From positions 1 to 64,000 of the forward strand of contig DASYAD010000040.1 in assembly GCA_036501515.1 (NCBI GenBank): 64,000 nt of DNA, in the 5' to 3' direction. How positions within the stretch are numbered: the stretch's first letter is position 1; the number at the start of each line of letters is the position of its first letter. Position numbers and translations under genes: made by a program. This DNA is from Trebonia sp036501515 (GTDB lineage Bacteria > Actinomycetota > Actinomycetes > Streptosporangiales > Streptosporangiaceae). This document shows, piece by piece, positions 51,079-59,074 of this stretch. A model generated the notes under the pieces. It was given only the letters and a program-made list of their open reading frames with translations, searched no databases and was not told where the DNA came from.

Positions 51079-51660
51079 TCAGGCGCCGTGTCCCAGGCCC
51101 GGGTCGCGCCCCGACGTAGCGAGGACCCGGTCGAGCGCGGACGCGTCCGGCGCCACCTCGACGGGCTCCGCGAAGCCCTTGTACTGGCGGAACAGCTCCG
51201 CGTTGGCCTCGACGGCCCCCAGCGCCGCTTCGGCCGCCCGGTCGCTGACCTGGTACCGCTGCCCGGTGGCGGTGGCCAGGTCCCAGCCGTGCAGCACCAT
51301 CTCGGCCAGGTTGAGCGCGGCGACGTCGGCGGCCGGAGTGGCCGAGCCCATCACGTCGAGCGAGCCCTCCCACACCTCAGGCGCCGACCAGGCGGCCAGC
51401 GCGCGGTCGAGCTGCGCCCGGTAGTCAGCGGCGTAGCCAGGCTCGGCCGCGAAGTCGCGGTCCATCAGGTCCTGGCCGACCGACTCGCCGCGGGCCCTGG
51501 CCTCGAGGGAGTAAGAGGTCCACAGGATGAGGTGGTTGACCAGCGCGCGCACGTCCCACTCGGTGCACGGGGTGGGCAGCCCGAGCTGGCTGTCGCTGAC
51601 GTTTCCCACGGTGCGCGCGGCCGCGCCGGCCGCGTCTGTCATCTCGGCATGCAGGTTCAT
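51079..51660 (-). CDS. TIGR03086-type DinB-like protein (mycothiol-dependent family)
   Basis: A 193-aa four-helix-bundle protein. PTPCTEWDVRALVNHLILWTSYS is the family signature, with the metal His in VNHL; LAEMVLHGWDLATATGQ carries the second and third ligands (H and D). Members are related to mycothiol-dependent maleylpyruvate isomerase and are abundant in actinobacteria, mostly uncharacterised. ATG 51660 gives MNLHAEM; GTG 51666 is an alternative. It diverges from the AraC gene. Confidence 0.83.
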   Translation of the reverse strand: MNLHAEMTDAAGAAARTVGNVSDSQLGLPTPCTEWDVRALVNHLILWTSYSLEARARGESVGQDLMDRDFAAEPGYAADYRAQLDRALAAWSAPEVWEGSLDVMGSATPAADVAALNLAEMVLHGWDLATATGQRYQVSDRAAEAALGAVEANAELFRQYKGFAEPVEVAPDASALDRVLATSGRDPGLGHGA

Positions 51661-51725
51661 GGTCACCGAGGCTAGCCAGGCCCGGTGCCGGAGTCTTGAA
51701 GAAACGCGACAGCTACCCTGCTGAC

Positions 51726-52538
51726 GTGAGCGAACCAGGTGAGCCTGAGTCAGTCCCGGCAGGCCCGGGGGTGCTGCGGCCGGCGGCGGCCGCCGCCAGG
51801 TTCACCCTGTCGCGGCGCCTGCCGCCGGCCGACCTGGCGCCGTTCATCGACTTCTTCTGGATCGTCCGCTGGAACCTGCGCGGCCAGCCGCCGCACGAGC
51901 AGGACATCCTGCCGCACCCGAACGTGAACCTGGCCCTCGAGGCGTCAGGGGCGCGGATCTACGGGGTGGACCAGTCGATCTTCACCCGCCGCCTGGCCGA
52001 TGAGGGCAGGGCGCTCGGCATCCGGTTCCGGCCCGGCGGTTTTCACCCGTTCTACCGGCAGCCGGTCACGACGCTGACCGACCGGGTCGTCCCCGCCGCG
52101 GAGGTGTTCGGCCCGGCGGCGGACGAGGCCCGCGCGGCGGCGATGGACGCCGGCGCCGGTGACGAGGCGATGATCGCGGCGGGCGAGCGGCTGCTCCGCG
52201 GAGCTGGCGCGGAGCCCGATCCGCTGGCCCAGCAGGTGGCCGGGATCGTCGACCGGATCACCGCCGACGCGGGCCCGCGCCGGGTGGCGGCCCTGGCCGA
52301 GGTCTCCGGCCTGCCGGAACGGCGGCTGCAGCGGCTGTTCGCCGAGTACGTCGGCGTGTCACCCAAGTGGGTGATGCGCCGCGCCCGGCTGCTCGAGGCC
52401 GCCCAGCGGGCCGACGCGGGCGACGCCGTGGACTGGGCGGTGCTCGCGGCCGATCTGGGCTACGCCGACCAGGCCCACCTGACCCGCGACTTCACCGCCA
52501 CGCTGGGCGTGTCGCCGGCCAGGTACGTTCAGCCCTGA
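51726..52538 (+). CDS. AraC family regulator with DUF6597-type N-terminus
   Basis: A 270-aa regulator. The N-terminal domain (30-150) has PADLAPFIDFFWIVRWNLRGQPPHEQDILPHPNVNLAL and IRFRPGGFHPFY, typical of the DUF6597 sensor domain. The C-terminal AraC domain (185-270) has VAALAEVSGLPERRLQRLFAEYVGVSPKWVMRRARL and DLGYADQAHLTRDFTATLGVSPARY, both helix-turn-helix units. GTG 51726 is the likely start. It diverges from the DinB-like gene (65 bp), a possible target. A 17-bp tandem duplication covers its stop codon. Confidence 0.9.
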   Translation: MSEPGEPESVPAGPGVLRPAAAAARFTLSRRLPPADLAPFIDFFWIVRWNLRGQPPHEQDILPHPNVNLALEASGARIYGVDQSIFTRRLADEGRALGIRFRPGGFHPFYRQPVTTLTDRVVPAAEVFGPAADEARAAAMDAGAGDEAMIAAGERLLRGAGAEPDPLAQQVAGIVDRITADAGPRRVAALAEVSGLPERRLQRLFAEYVGVSPKWVMRRARLLEAAQRADAGDAVDWAVLAADLGYADQAHLTRDFTATLGVSPARYVQP

Positions 52539-52560
52539 CTCACGTTCAGCCCTGACTCAC
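52527..52560 (+). repeat. 17-bp tandem duplication over the araC stop codon
   Basis: GTTCAGCCCTGACTCAC occurs at 52527-52543 and again at 52544-52560. The first copy contains the AraC stop codon, the second ends at the HIT gene stop. Confidence 0.85.
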
Positions 52561-53021
52561 GCTGACCCGGCTGACACGGCCGGCAGCGCCGCCCGGATCC
52601 TGGCCGCGTACTCCTCGGCCTGCCCGGCGCTGTCGTACGGGTGCCGCGGCCCGAGCCAGAACCGCAGCCCGTCCTTCGGGTTGCGCGGAATGACGTGCAG
52701 GTGCAGGTGCGGCACGGACTGGCTGATCACGTTGTTGACCAGGATCATGCTCCCGGCCGCGGCCAGGCCGTCTTCGACCGCCCGCTCAAGCCGCTGCGCG
52801 GTGGTGAGGAACTCGGCCGCGAGGCCGGCCGGAAGGTCGGAAAGCAGCCGCAGGTGCGTCTTGGGCGCCAGCAGCGTGTGGCCGCGGAACAGCGGCCTGA
52901 TGTCGAGGAATGCCAGCAGGTGCTCGGTTTCGAGCACGGTCGCGGCGGCCGCCTCCCCCCGGATGATCGCGCAGAACGGGCAGGTCGCGCTGGGATCACT
53001 GTGATCCGTGGAGCCAGGCAT
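52557..53021 (-). CDS. HIT family nucleotide hydrolase/transferase
   Basis: A 154-aa HIT protein. CPFCAIIRGEAAAATVLETEHLLAFLDIRPLFRGHTLLAPK is the N-terminal part (Cys-x-x-Cys can bind Zn), and VPHLHLHVIPR is the histidine triad with the central catalytic His. The family hydrolyses Ap4A, AMP-NH2 or similar nucleotides. ATG 53021 gives MPGSTDHSDPSATCPFC. It converges with the AraC gene (19-bp gap). Confidence 0.9.
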   Translation of the reverse strand: MPGSTDHSDPSATCPFCAIIRGEAAAATVLETEHLLAFLDIRPLFRGHTLLAPKTHLRLLSDLPAGLAAEFLTTAQRLERAVEDGLAAAGSMILVNNVISQSVPHLHLHVIPRNPKDGLRFWLGPRHPYDSAGQAEEYAARIRAALPAVSAGSA

Positions 53022-53214
53022 GCCCGCAGTGTAGAGGGAGCCCCGCAGTCTAGGGGGAGCAGCGCAGCGGGATACGCGCGGCGGGTTATCGGTCAGCTGC
53101 CCGATGTCTCGCCGACGCGGCGGCCCCATCCTTGGTGCCGACCCCTCGAGGCGGCGGACGCGGCACGCCCTCTGGTCACCAGGGTCAGCACCCGGTAACC
53201 CCAAGGAGCAGACT

Positions 53215-53985
53215 GTGCTGGTTCAGGCCCAGCCGGGCGATGCCGCGTTCGCGGCGTGCCTGCGGCTATTCCGCAACTACCCGCTGGCCGTCAGGCGGCA
53301 CTACGCCGAGCACCGTTACGGCTCGATGGTGCTGGTGAACCGCGACACCGGCGTTCCCCGGTTCTACGTCCTCATCATGGAGTGGGACGACCTGTTCGTG
53401 CTCAGGCACTGGGACAGGCGCGACGGCGCGCGGGCGGAGATCGAGGCAGGCGCCGCGGTACCTGATGACGTCCGCCGGGTGATCGAGGCCAGCGTCCCGG
53501 TACCGCGGGACGGCGCCCTGCTCGGCTGGCTGTCCGGCTGCCAGGTGCAGGCGGTGGTCGCGGCCTACGGCCGGCTGCCCGAGCCGTGGGACGACGCCTC
53601 GGCCGTGCCCGGCGTGCTGGTGATGCCCCGCACGGGCAGCCAGCCCGCGGACTGGCCGCCGCTGACTGCCAGCCCTCTCGACGGCGGGCGGCTGTGGGAG
53701 TTCGTCAGGCGCGGCCAGCTGGCCGATCTCACCCCGGTTGTCGCCCGCTCGGCGGAGCGGGTGTTCTGGGTGCCGGGGTCCGATGGCAGGACCGGTCCCC
53801 AGTCCAGCGTCAGGATCGTCGTCACCGAGCGGCTGAGCAGCGACGAGCTGTGGCTGCCGGCCGGGGTCTACGCCGATCAGCTGACGCTGCGCGCGGGCAC
53901 CGAAACGCAGACCGCGACCCAGCTCCTGTCCCTGCCCGGGGTCGTCGACCTAGCGGGCGGGCCGCGGCACCCGCTCGGCGTTTAA
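53215..53985 (+). CDS. Conserved-looking protein of unknown function
   Basis: A 256-aa protein that I do not recognise. The start is GTG 53215 behind AAGGAG. The first half (LRLFRNYPLAVRRHYAEHRYGSMVLV, FYVLIMEWDDLFVLRHWDRRDGARAEIE) looks globular and charged; the second (LLGWLSGCQVQAVVAAYGRLPEPWDD, GRLWEFVRRGQLADLTPVVARSAERVFWVPG) contains a likely beta-rich domain. No signal peptide or membrane helix. It stands alone between the HIT gene and the zinc-ribbon gene. Confidence 0.6.
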   Translation: MLVQAQPGDAAFAACLRLFRNYPLAVRRHYAEHRYGSMVLVNRDTGVPRFYVLIMEWDDLFVLRHWDRRDGARAEIEAGAAVPDDVRRVIEASVPVPRDGALLGWLSGCQVQAVVAAYGRLPEPWDDASAVPGVLVMPRTGSQPADWPPLTASPLDGGRLWEFVRRGQLADLTPVVARSAERVFWVPGSDGRTGPQSSVRIVVTERLSSDELWLPAGVYADQLTLRAGTETQTATQLLSLPGVVDLAGGPRHPLGV

Positions 53986-54130
53986 CCAGCCTCAGCGCAC
54001 CTCCTGAAAGCACCTCCTGAGAGCATCAGCCAGAATCCGTCCGGCTTGCGCCTTGTTTGCCCGTTTGCGCTGGCCCGCGTCGGCGGGAGTTGCTACGGTT
54101 CCCCTGCACACTTTATCGAGGGGAATCGCC

Positions 54131-54787
54131 ATGGCCGGGATGGTCTTCTTCACCGACAATTACCAGGATCGCAGCAGCGACGACGGGTACCAATTCGAGT
54201 TTTTCTGCCGTCGCTGCGGTAACGGCTACTCCTCGCCGTTCCAGCATTCGGTGACCGGCTTCGGCGGGCGGCTGCTCCGCCTCGGCGGCGACATCGTCGG
54301 CGGCCAGCTCGGTTCGCAGGCGTCCCGGCTCGGCTACGACGCCGAATTCATGCGCGACACCGTGCGCGGCTCGACCCGCGACAAGGCGCTCGCCAAGGCC
54401 GTCGAGCAGATGAAGCCGTACTTCAAGCAGTGCCACAACTGCGGCCAGTGGGTCTGCGACCAGGTGTGCTGGAACACCGAGCGGGGGCTGTGCGTCAGCT
54501 GCGCGCCCAAGCTCGACCAGGCCGTCGCCCAGATGCAGGCGCAGGCGCAGGTCGCGCAGCTGAACCAGAAGATTCAGGCGCAGGACTGGACGAAGGACAT
54601 CAACGTCCGCGACCAGGGGACCGGCCTGTGCCCGTCGTGCGGCCATGAGAGCGGCGGCGGCAAGTTCTGCCAGGATTGCGGTCACCCGCTCGCCGCCGCG
54701 CAGGCGGCGAAGAAATTCTGCGGCAACTGCGGAACCACGCTGAATGGCGCGAAGTTCTGCGCCGAATGCGGTACCCCGGCCGGATGA
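54131..54787 (+). CDS. Zinc-ribbon protein, first gene of an uncharacterised pair
   Basis: A 218-aa cytoplasmic protein. The N-terminal zinc ribbon is FFCRRCGNGYSSPF; a second Cys cluster follows in CHNCGQWVCDQVCWN and CVSCAPKLD. A Gln/Ala-rich coiled coil (about 135-165, AVAQMQAQAQVAQLNQKIQAQ) joins it to C-terminal zinc-ribbon knuckles: CPSCGHE, CQDCGH, CGNCGTT and CAECGTP. The layout resembles 'zinc-ribbon, coiled coil, double zinc-ribbon' adaptors. ATG 54131 follows GAGGGGAATC. It overlaps the next gene by 4 nt (ATGA), so the products probably work together. Confidence 0.72.
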   Translation: MAGMVFFTDNYQDRSSDDGYQFEFFCRRCGNGYSSPFQHSVTGFGGRLLRLGGDIVGGQLGSQASRLGYDAEFMRDTVRGSTRDKALAKAVEQMKPYFKQCHNCGQWVCDQVCWNTERGLCVSCAPKLDQAVAQMQAQAQVAQLNQKIQAQDWTKDINVRDQGTGLCPSCGHESGGGKFCQDCGHPLAAAQAAKKFCGNCGTTLNGAKFCAECGTPAG

Positions 54788-56250
54788 CGGCCAGCTCCGC
54801 CTGGTACCGGCTGCTCGCCGCGGGCGGGGGTGAGGTTGAGGCCGGTGACGGCGAGGTGTCGCTGACAGGCGGTGTTCTCGAACTCCGGCCCGCCGTGGGC
54901 GCCGCACTGCGGGTCCCGTCCGCCCGGATCGCCTCGGTCGCCGAGCCCGCGCCGTTCACCGTGCTCGTCACGCTCTCCGACGGCACCGCGGTTGAGCTCA
55001 GCAGGCTCGGCCGGATGCGCAGCGAGCTGCTCGAAGACCTGCGCGATGCGCGGGCTGAGGTCGCCGCGGCGGAGTCCGGCGCAGTGGGGGACAGCGCCCG
55101 GTTCAGCGGAACGGTGGCGGCTTCCCCTGTCGACCTCCACGTCTTCGAAGACGCCCTGCTCGTCGTCGGCGGCGGTCAGGCACGCCGGTTCGCGTTCGCC
55201 TTTGCCGCCGGCGTACGCGTGCGGGACTACACGGTCACCGTCGACCTGGGCGGCGCGGGCACGCTCGACGTCACCCGGCTTGGCCGTCGCACCGGTGAGT
55301 TCGCCGCGCTGCTGGGCGAGCGGCTGCGGGAAGCGCGGAACCGCACGTCCGCCTTCCTCGGCTCGCTGCTGCCCGGGCTCGACCCGATGGCGCTGCGGGC
55401 CGCTGCCGGGCTGCTGCGCGACGGCGTGGCCGTGACGGCCCGCGCGCTGGACGCGGTCCATCCCGATCTCAGCGTCACCCTGCTGCGGGTCGCTACCCGG
55501 CCGGGCCGGCTGGCGGCGGTCTCCGCCGTCGCGGGCCGGGCGGAGCTGGCCATCGGGTTCAAGCAGGTGGCCTCTGTCCGCCAGGCGGCGGTTGGCGTCA
55601 CGGCGTGGCAGGACCCGTCGGTGACGCCGCATATCGGCGATCACGGGGCGCCGGGCGGGCGGTTCGGCCCGGGGGTCGGCGGCATGCTCGGGGCCGGCCT
55701 GATGTCGGGCCTAGGACCCGGCGGCGGTTACGGGGGCCCGTTCGGCGGCGGCCCGGCCGGGTACGGCGGCCTCGGCGGGTACTGGGCCTTCGGGGCGCTG
55801 GGCGCACTCGGCGGCGGGCTCGCAGGCGGCGGCGGTGGCGGCTGGGGCGGCGGTATGACACCGCGGGCCGACGTCAGCCACGGCCTGCTCACACCGGAGA
55901 CCGAGGACCTGGCCGCGCTGACCGTGGCCGGCGACGATCCCACCGTGCTGGCGTTCGCGCTGTTCACCCCCGTCGGCGGCGGCGACCCGGTCGCGTACGA
56001 GGTGCTCAACCTGGACGCGCCCGCCACGTACGTCTACCGCGCGGGCGGCGCCGACCCGCGCGCCCGGGTCAACCAGGCGCTCGACGACGCGGGGTTCGCC
56101 GCCGCGGACATTCACGCAGGCGCGGCGGGGGACCTGGCCGCGCCACGGCGCCAGGACGTGGCGTCGTCGCCGCTGGCCGGGGCGCTGACCGCGGAAGTAA
56201 GGCACGACGACGCCTGGGCCGGGCGGCTGGCCGGACTGCTGCGCGGTTAG
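54784..56250 (+). CDS. Large protein with two PH-like beta domains and Gly-rich segment, partner of the zinc-ribbon protein
   Basis: A 488-aa protein of no named family. Two similar N-terminal units are visible: VSLTGGVLELRPAVGAALRVPSARIASV..VTLSDGTAVELSRLGR (about 20-90) and ASPVDLHVFEDALLVVGGGQARRFAF..VTVDLGGAGTLDVTRLGRR (about 110-180); both look like PH-like barrels. A Gly-rich stretch (about 280-360, GGGYGGPFGGGPAGYGGLGGY) separates them from a C-terminal domain. The start overlaps the zinc-ribbon stop (ATGA). Its end overlaps the convergent GT14 gene by 4 nt. Confidence 0.65.
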   Translation: MTASSAWYRLLAAGGGEVEAGDGEVSLTGGVLELRPAVGAALRVPSARIASVAEPAPFTVLVTLSDGTAVELSRLGRMRSELLEDLRDARAEVAAAESGAVGDSARFSGTVAASPVDLHVFEDALLVVGGGQARRFAFAFAAGVRVRDYTVTVDLGGAGTLDVTRLGRRTGEFAALLGERLREARNRTSAFLGSLLPGLDPMALRAAAGLLRDGVAVTARALDAVHPDLSVTLLRVATRPGRLAAVSAVAGRAELAIGFKQVASVRQAAVGVTAWQDPSVTPHIGDHGAPGGRFGPGVGGMLGAGLMSGLGPGGGYGGPFGGGPAGYGGLGGYWAFGALGALGGGLAGGGGGGWGGGMTPRADVSHGLLTPETEDLAALTVAGDDPTVLAFALFTPVGGGDPVAYEVLNLDAPATYVYRAGGADPRARVNQALDDAGFAAADIHAGAAGDLAAPRRQDVASSPLAGALTAEVRHDDAWAGRLAGLLRG

Positions 56251-57296
56251 CGGCCCTGGTTGCCCCGGCCGGCGTAGCTGTCCGAGGGCACGCGGCCTTC
56301 GCCCGGGCGCGGTCGCAGCCGTACCCGCTCGTCGAGCTGGTCGTAAAGACCGGGGTCGCGGTCGAGTTCGAGCTTGCGGGCCCAGTGCGCGCCGCTGGCC
56401 AGCATCTTGCCGAGGTCCTCGGTGCCGAGGGTGCGCGGGTGGGTGTGCCGCTGGCCGGTCCAGTCGATGTACCGCTTGGCGTCCTTGGTGAACTGGAACT
56501 TGCCGGAGTTGACCAGGACTGAGTGCAGGAAGACTTCCTCGGGGGCGAGCAGCCGCCTGAAGTAGCCGACCGCGTCCGGGTTGGCCCGCGCGTACTCCCT
56601 GACGTAACGCGCGGCCGGGCGGCTCAGCGTGCAGAAGAACGAGCCGCCGTAGCAGGGGAAGTCCGGGCCGAACAGGCTGCGCCGGGTTTTGATGCCCACC
56701 GCGGCGTACGAGTTGAAGAACTTGAGCCACGGCTGCAGCAGGTTGACCACCATCAGCGGGCGTATCAGCTGCAGCTTGGTGTCCGTCGGCTGGCCGAGCC
56801 GCCAGTAGCGGTAGTCGTAGCGCAGGATCGCGTCGACGGGCCGCACTAGCCGGTACCCGGGCTGGCCGGGGTCGGCGCCGGCCGGGATTCTCTCGGGGAA
56901 GACGGGGCTGTAAGACAGGTAGCCGTCGGTCTCGGTGGCGGCGAGGATTTCCTCGATTTCGGCGATCGGCCGCAGCGGGTAGTCCGAGCCGGTGAGGTTC
57001 TCCAGCCAGTCGTACTCGATGCCGTGGTCGTCAAGCCAGTCCACCGCGGCGAAGTACCGGTCCAGGTGCGAGAAGTCACCGTAGCCGCCACGGCCGAGGA
57101 GCACGTGCACGTTGCCCAGCGCCTCAAGCGCGGGCACGTCGAGCGGCGTGCCCTTGACGTCGTGGCTGATCAGGACGACGGCGTTAGGGCTCGCTTCGGT
57201 GATGACCTGGACCAGGCGGGCGACTTGCGCGGGGCGGTTGTGCGTCTGCAGGTAGTAGACGACGCGACCGCGCGGGCGCGTTGCGTTGGCTCGCAT
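56247..57296 (-). CDS. GT14 (Core-2/I-branching-like) glycosyltransferase
   Basis: A 349-aa protein with the Core-2/I-branching domain: RVVYYLQTHNRPAQVARLVQVI, LEALGNVHVLLGRGGYGDFSHLDRYFAAVDWL, DWLENLTGSDYPLRPIAEIEEIL, DYRYWRLGQP and LAPEEVFLHSVLVNSGKFQF, ending with YIDWTGQRHTHPRTLGTEDL. The family includes beta-1,6-GlcNAc and xylosyl transferases. It is a close paralogue of the C-terminal half of the flippase fusion at 60884. No membrane helix is present. It lies 120 bp downstream of the GH26 gene on the same strand. Confidence 0.88.
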   Translation of the reverse strand: MRANATRPRGRVVYYLQTHNRPAQVARLVQVITEASPNAVVLISHDVKGTPLDVPALEALGNVHVLLGRGGYGDFSHLDRYFAAVDWLDDHGIEYDWLENLTGSDYPLRPIAEIEEILAATETDGYLSYSPVFPERIPAGADPGQPGYRLVRPVDAILRYDYRYWRLGQPTDTKLQLIRPLMVVNLLQPWLKFFNSYAAVGIKTRRSLFGPDFPCYGGSFFCTLSRPAARYVREYARANPDAVGYFRRLLAPEEVFLHSVLVNSGKFQFTKDAKRYIDWTGQRHTHPRTLGTEDLGKMLASGAHWARKLELDRDPGLYDQLDERVRLRPRPGEGRVPSDSYAGRGNQGR

Positions 57297-57416
57297 GACT
57301 CCGGTAAACGCTCCTTTGTTTCCGCCGTGGCGCCCAGGAAAATCCCTCGTAAATTCTCCGGATCACGACAAAGTAGCCCATGGCTAGCAAGGAAAAACTA
57401 GCAGGTAAGGCATCCC
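57297..57416. other. Spacer between GH26 and GT14 genes
   Basis: 120 bp of unusually AT-rich sequence. It contains CTAGC twice (about 57389-57393 and 57407-57411) in direct orientation around AAGGAAAAA. A promoter for the stand-alone GT14 gene could be here, but no clear -10/-35 pair was found. GGAGTC precedes its start. Confidence 0.35.
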
Positions 57417-58532
57417 TCACGAGCCGTGGCCGCCGAAATAGGGGTCGCTCGCCAGCGTCAGCCAGGCCTTCCAGGCCGCCGAAGTCTGGTCGACGCGCCA
57501 GTTGATGCCGTTGTTGGTGTCGGTGTCGAACCAGCACACGCCGATCACGTCGTACTTCGGCCCGGCCGTGTTTTTCAGGTAGCTCTCCATGCCAGAGATG
57601 AACGACGCCGCCGAGCCGACATCCGCCGCCGGGACGCCCGCGCCCGAATTGGTCGAGGTCTCCGCTACCAGCTGCGGCTTGCCTGGCGCGAACGTGGCGA
57701 AGTGCGCGAAGAACCCGCCGAACAGCTGCTGGAACGTCTGCCAGGTATAGGTCGTGTTGCTGAAACCGTCGACGCCGATCACGTCCACGTAAGCGCTGCC
57801 CGGGTAGTAGGAGTCCCAGTTGGCCGGGTTCACGTTCGGGCACCACACCCAGGTCACGTTGGTTACGCCGGCCTTCGCGAACACGTCGTGCACGTGCCGC
57901 CACATGGCCACGTACGCCTGGGGGTCGCCGGAGTACTTATACCAGTTGCCGTTCATCTCCGGCGCCAGGCGCAGGAACACCCGGTGCCCGTACGCCTTGA
58001 TCGCGTCCGCCGTCGTGCGGATCTGCTTGTCGTCGGCTCCGGAAGCGATCTGGCCGAGCGCGGCGGTCGAGCCGGAGTTGGCGTCGGGCGGGTACCAGGC
58101 CATCAGCGGGGTGACTCCCTGGGCCGCCATCGCGGCCTCGCCCGCGTCGGGGAACGAGTCCGTCCAGTCGTAGTAGGTGACCTCAAGGTCGTAGTCGCGG
58201 CCCATCGCCTTTTCCCGCGCGGCGACGGCGGCGGCGGTCGTCTTGCCTGACAGGTCGGTGTAGGCGCCGAGCAGCATCCGGTTATGCGGGTCGGGGATGC
58301 CGTCGGTCAGCTCTGACGCGGTGCTCGAGGTCGCCGTGCCCGCCGACTGGGTGCCTGATGACTGCGTGCCCGATGACGCGGAGCCCGTGCCCGCGCCCGG
58401 CCCGGCCGTGGACGGCGCGGCTGAGGTGGGGGTGTCAGCCGCTCCCGTTGCGGGGCTACCGCTTTGGCTTGTGCAGGCGGCCGCGCAGAGCAGCGCGATC
58501 AGCAGCGTGAGGAGCGCTCCGGTCCGTTTCAT
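57417..58532 (-). CDS. GH26-family lipoprotein, beta-mannanase-like
   Basis: A 371-aa secreted hydrolase. The lipoprotein signal is residues 1-~20 (LLTLLIALLCAAAC, lipobox AAAC), followed by a Ser/Thr/Gly-rich linker (25-85). The GH26 barrel starts with MLLGAYTDLSG; the acid/base is E192 in RLAPEMNGNWYKYS and the nucleophile E291 in VAETSTNSG. Both catalytic residues are present. It would remain at the cell surface and could trim or release the polymer made by the operon. It overlaps the upstream membrane protein gene by 4 nt (ATGA). Confidence 0.9.
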   Translation of the reverse strand: MKRTGALLTLLIALLCAAACTSQSGSPATGAADTPTSAAPSTAGPGAGTGSASSGTQSSGTQSAGTATSSTASELTDGIPDPHNRMLLGAYTDLSGKTTAAAVAAREKAMGRDYDLEVTYYDWTDSFPDAGEAAMAAQGVTPLMAWYPPDANSGSTAALGQIASGADDKQIRTTADAIKAYGHRVFLRLAPEMNGNWYKYSGDPQAYVAMWRHVHDVFAKAGVTNVTWVWCPNVNPANWDSYYPGSAYVDVIGVDGFSNTTYTWQTFQQLFGGFFAHFATFAPGKPQLVAETSTNSGAGVPAADVGSAASFISGMESYLKNTAGPKYDVIGVCWFDTDTNNGINWRVDQTSAAWKAWLTLASDPYFGGHGS

Positions 58533-59074
58533 GATGTCACCTTCAGTACTTGGCCGGGGGTGGTCAGGGTCGCGGTCAGCCCGGTGCCGGTCACCGTCCG
58601 CTGCCAGGTGTCGCCGTCGGACAGCGTGAGCTGCCAGCTGCTCACCGCGTGCCCGGCGCCGGTCAGCACCAGGCGGAACGACTCCTGGCCCGGGTAGCTG
58701 TCGCGGACCGCGAGGGTGGCGCTTGTGCCCTGTCCTGGTACCAGCGACAGCTGCGCGAACCCGGGCGAGTCCTGCCAGCCCGCGCTGGCCGCGCCGAGCC
58801 AGACCGCGCCGCCCGCCAGCATCGCCGCCAGCGCCAGGAACCCGCCGGTCAGGGGCGAGATCGACAGTCTCCGCGCCGGAACGGGGGCGGCTGGCACCGG
58901 ACGGGCCCGGCGCCAGTAGACGACCAGGACCGTGCAGGCGCAGGCGACCCCGATGGCCAGCGCGACGGCCCAGGACAGCCGGGTCAGCCCGGTGATCAGG
59001 TTGAGCACCAGGCCGGCCAGCACGGCGCACGCGAGGGTGAGGCCGACGGCCCACATCGCACGGTCAGGGCGCAT
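58529..59074 (-). CDS. Small membrane protein of the polysaccharide operon
   Basis: A 181-aa protein with helices at about residues 8-28, 35-55 and 75-97 and a C-terminal extracytoplasmic beta-rich part (FAQLSLVPGQGTSATLAVRDSYPGQESFRLVLTGAGHAV...WQLTLSDGDTWQRTVT). The last part looks like the DUF1616-type domain found in surface polysaccharide clusters. It overlaps the upstream membrane protein gene by 11 nt and the GH26 gene by 4 nt. Confidence 0.75.
   Translation of the reverse strand: MRPDRAMWAVGLTLACAVLAGLVLNLITGLTRLSWAVALAIGVACACTVLVVYWRRARPVPAAPVPARRLSISPLTGGFLALAAMLAGGAVWLGAASAGWQDSPGFAQLSLVPGQGTSATLAVRDSYPGQESFRLVLTGAGHAVSSWQLTLSDGDTWQRTVTGTGLTATLTTPGQVLKVTS

Noticed and set aside
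57184..57903. Longer start for the GT14 gene in the AT-rich spacer (MGYFVVIRRIYEGF)
   Set aside because: This frame is not the GT14 frame; it soon becomes an Arg/Pro-rich shadow.
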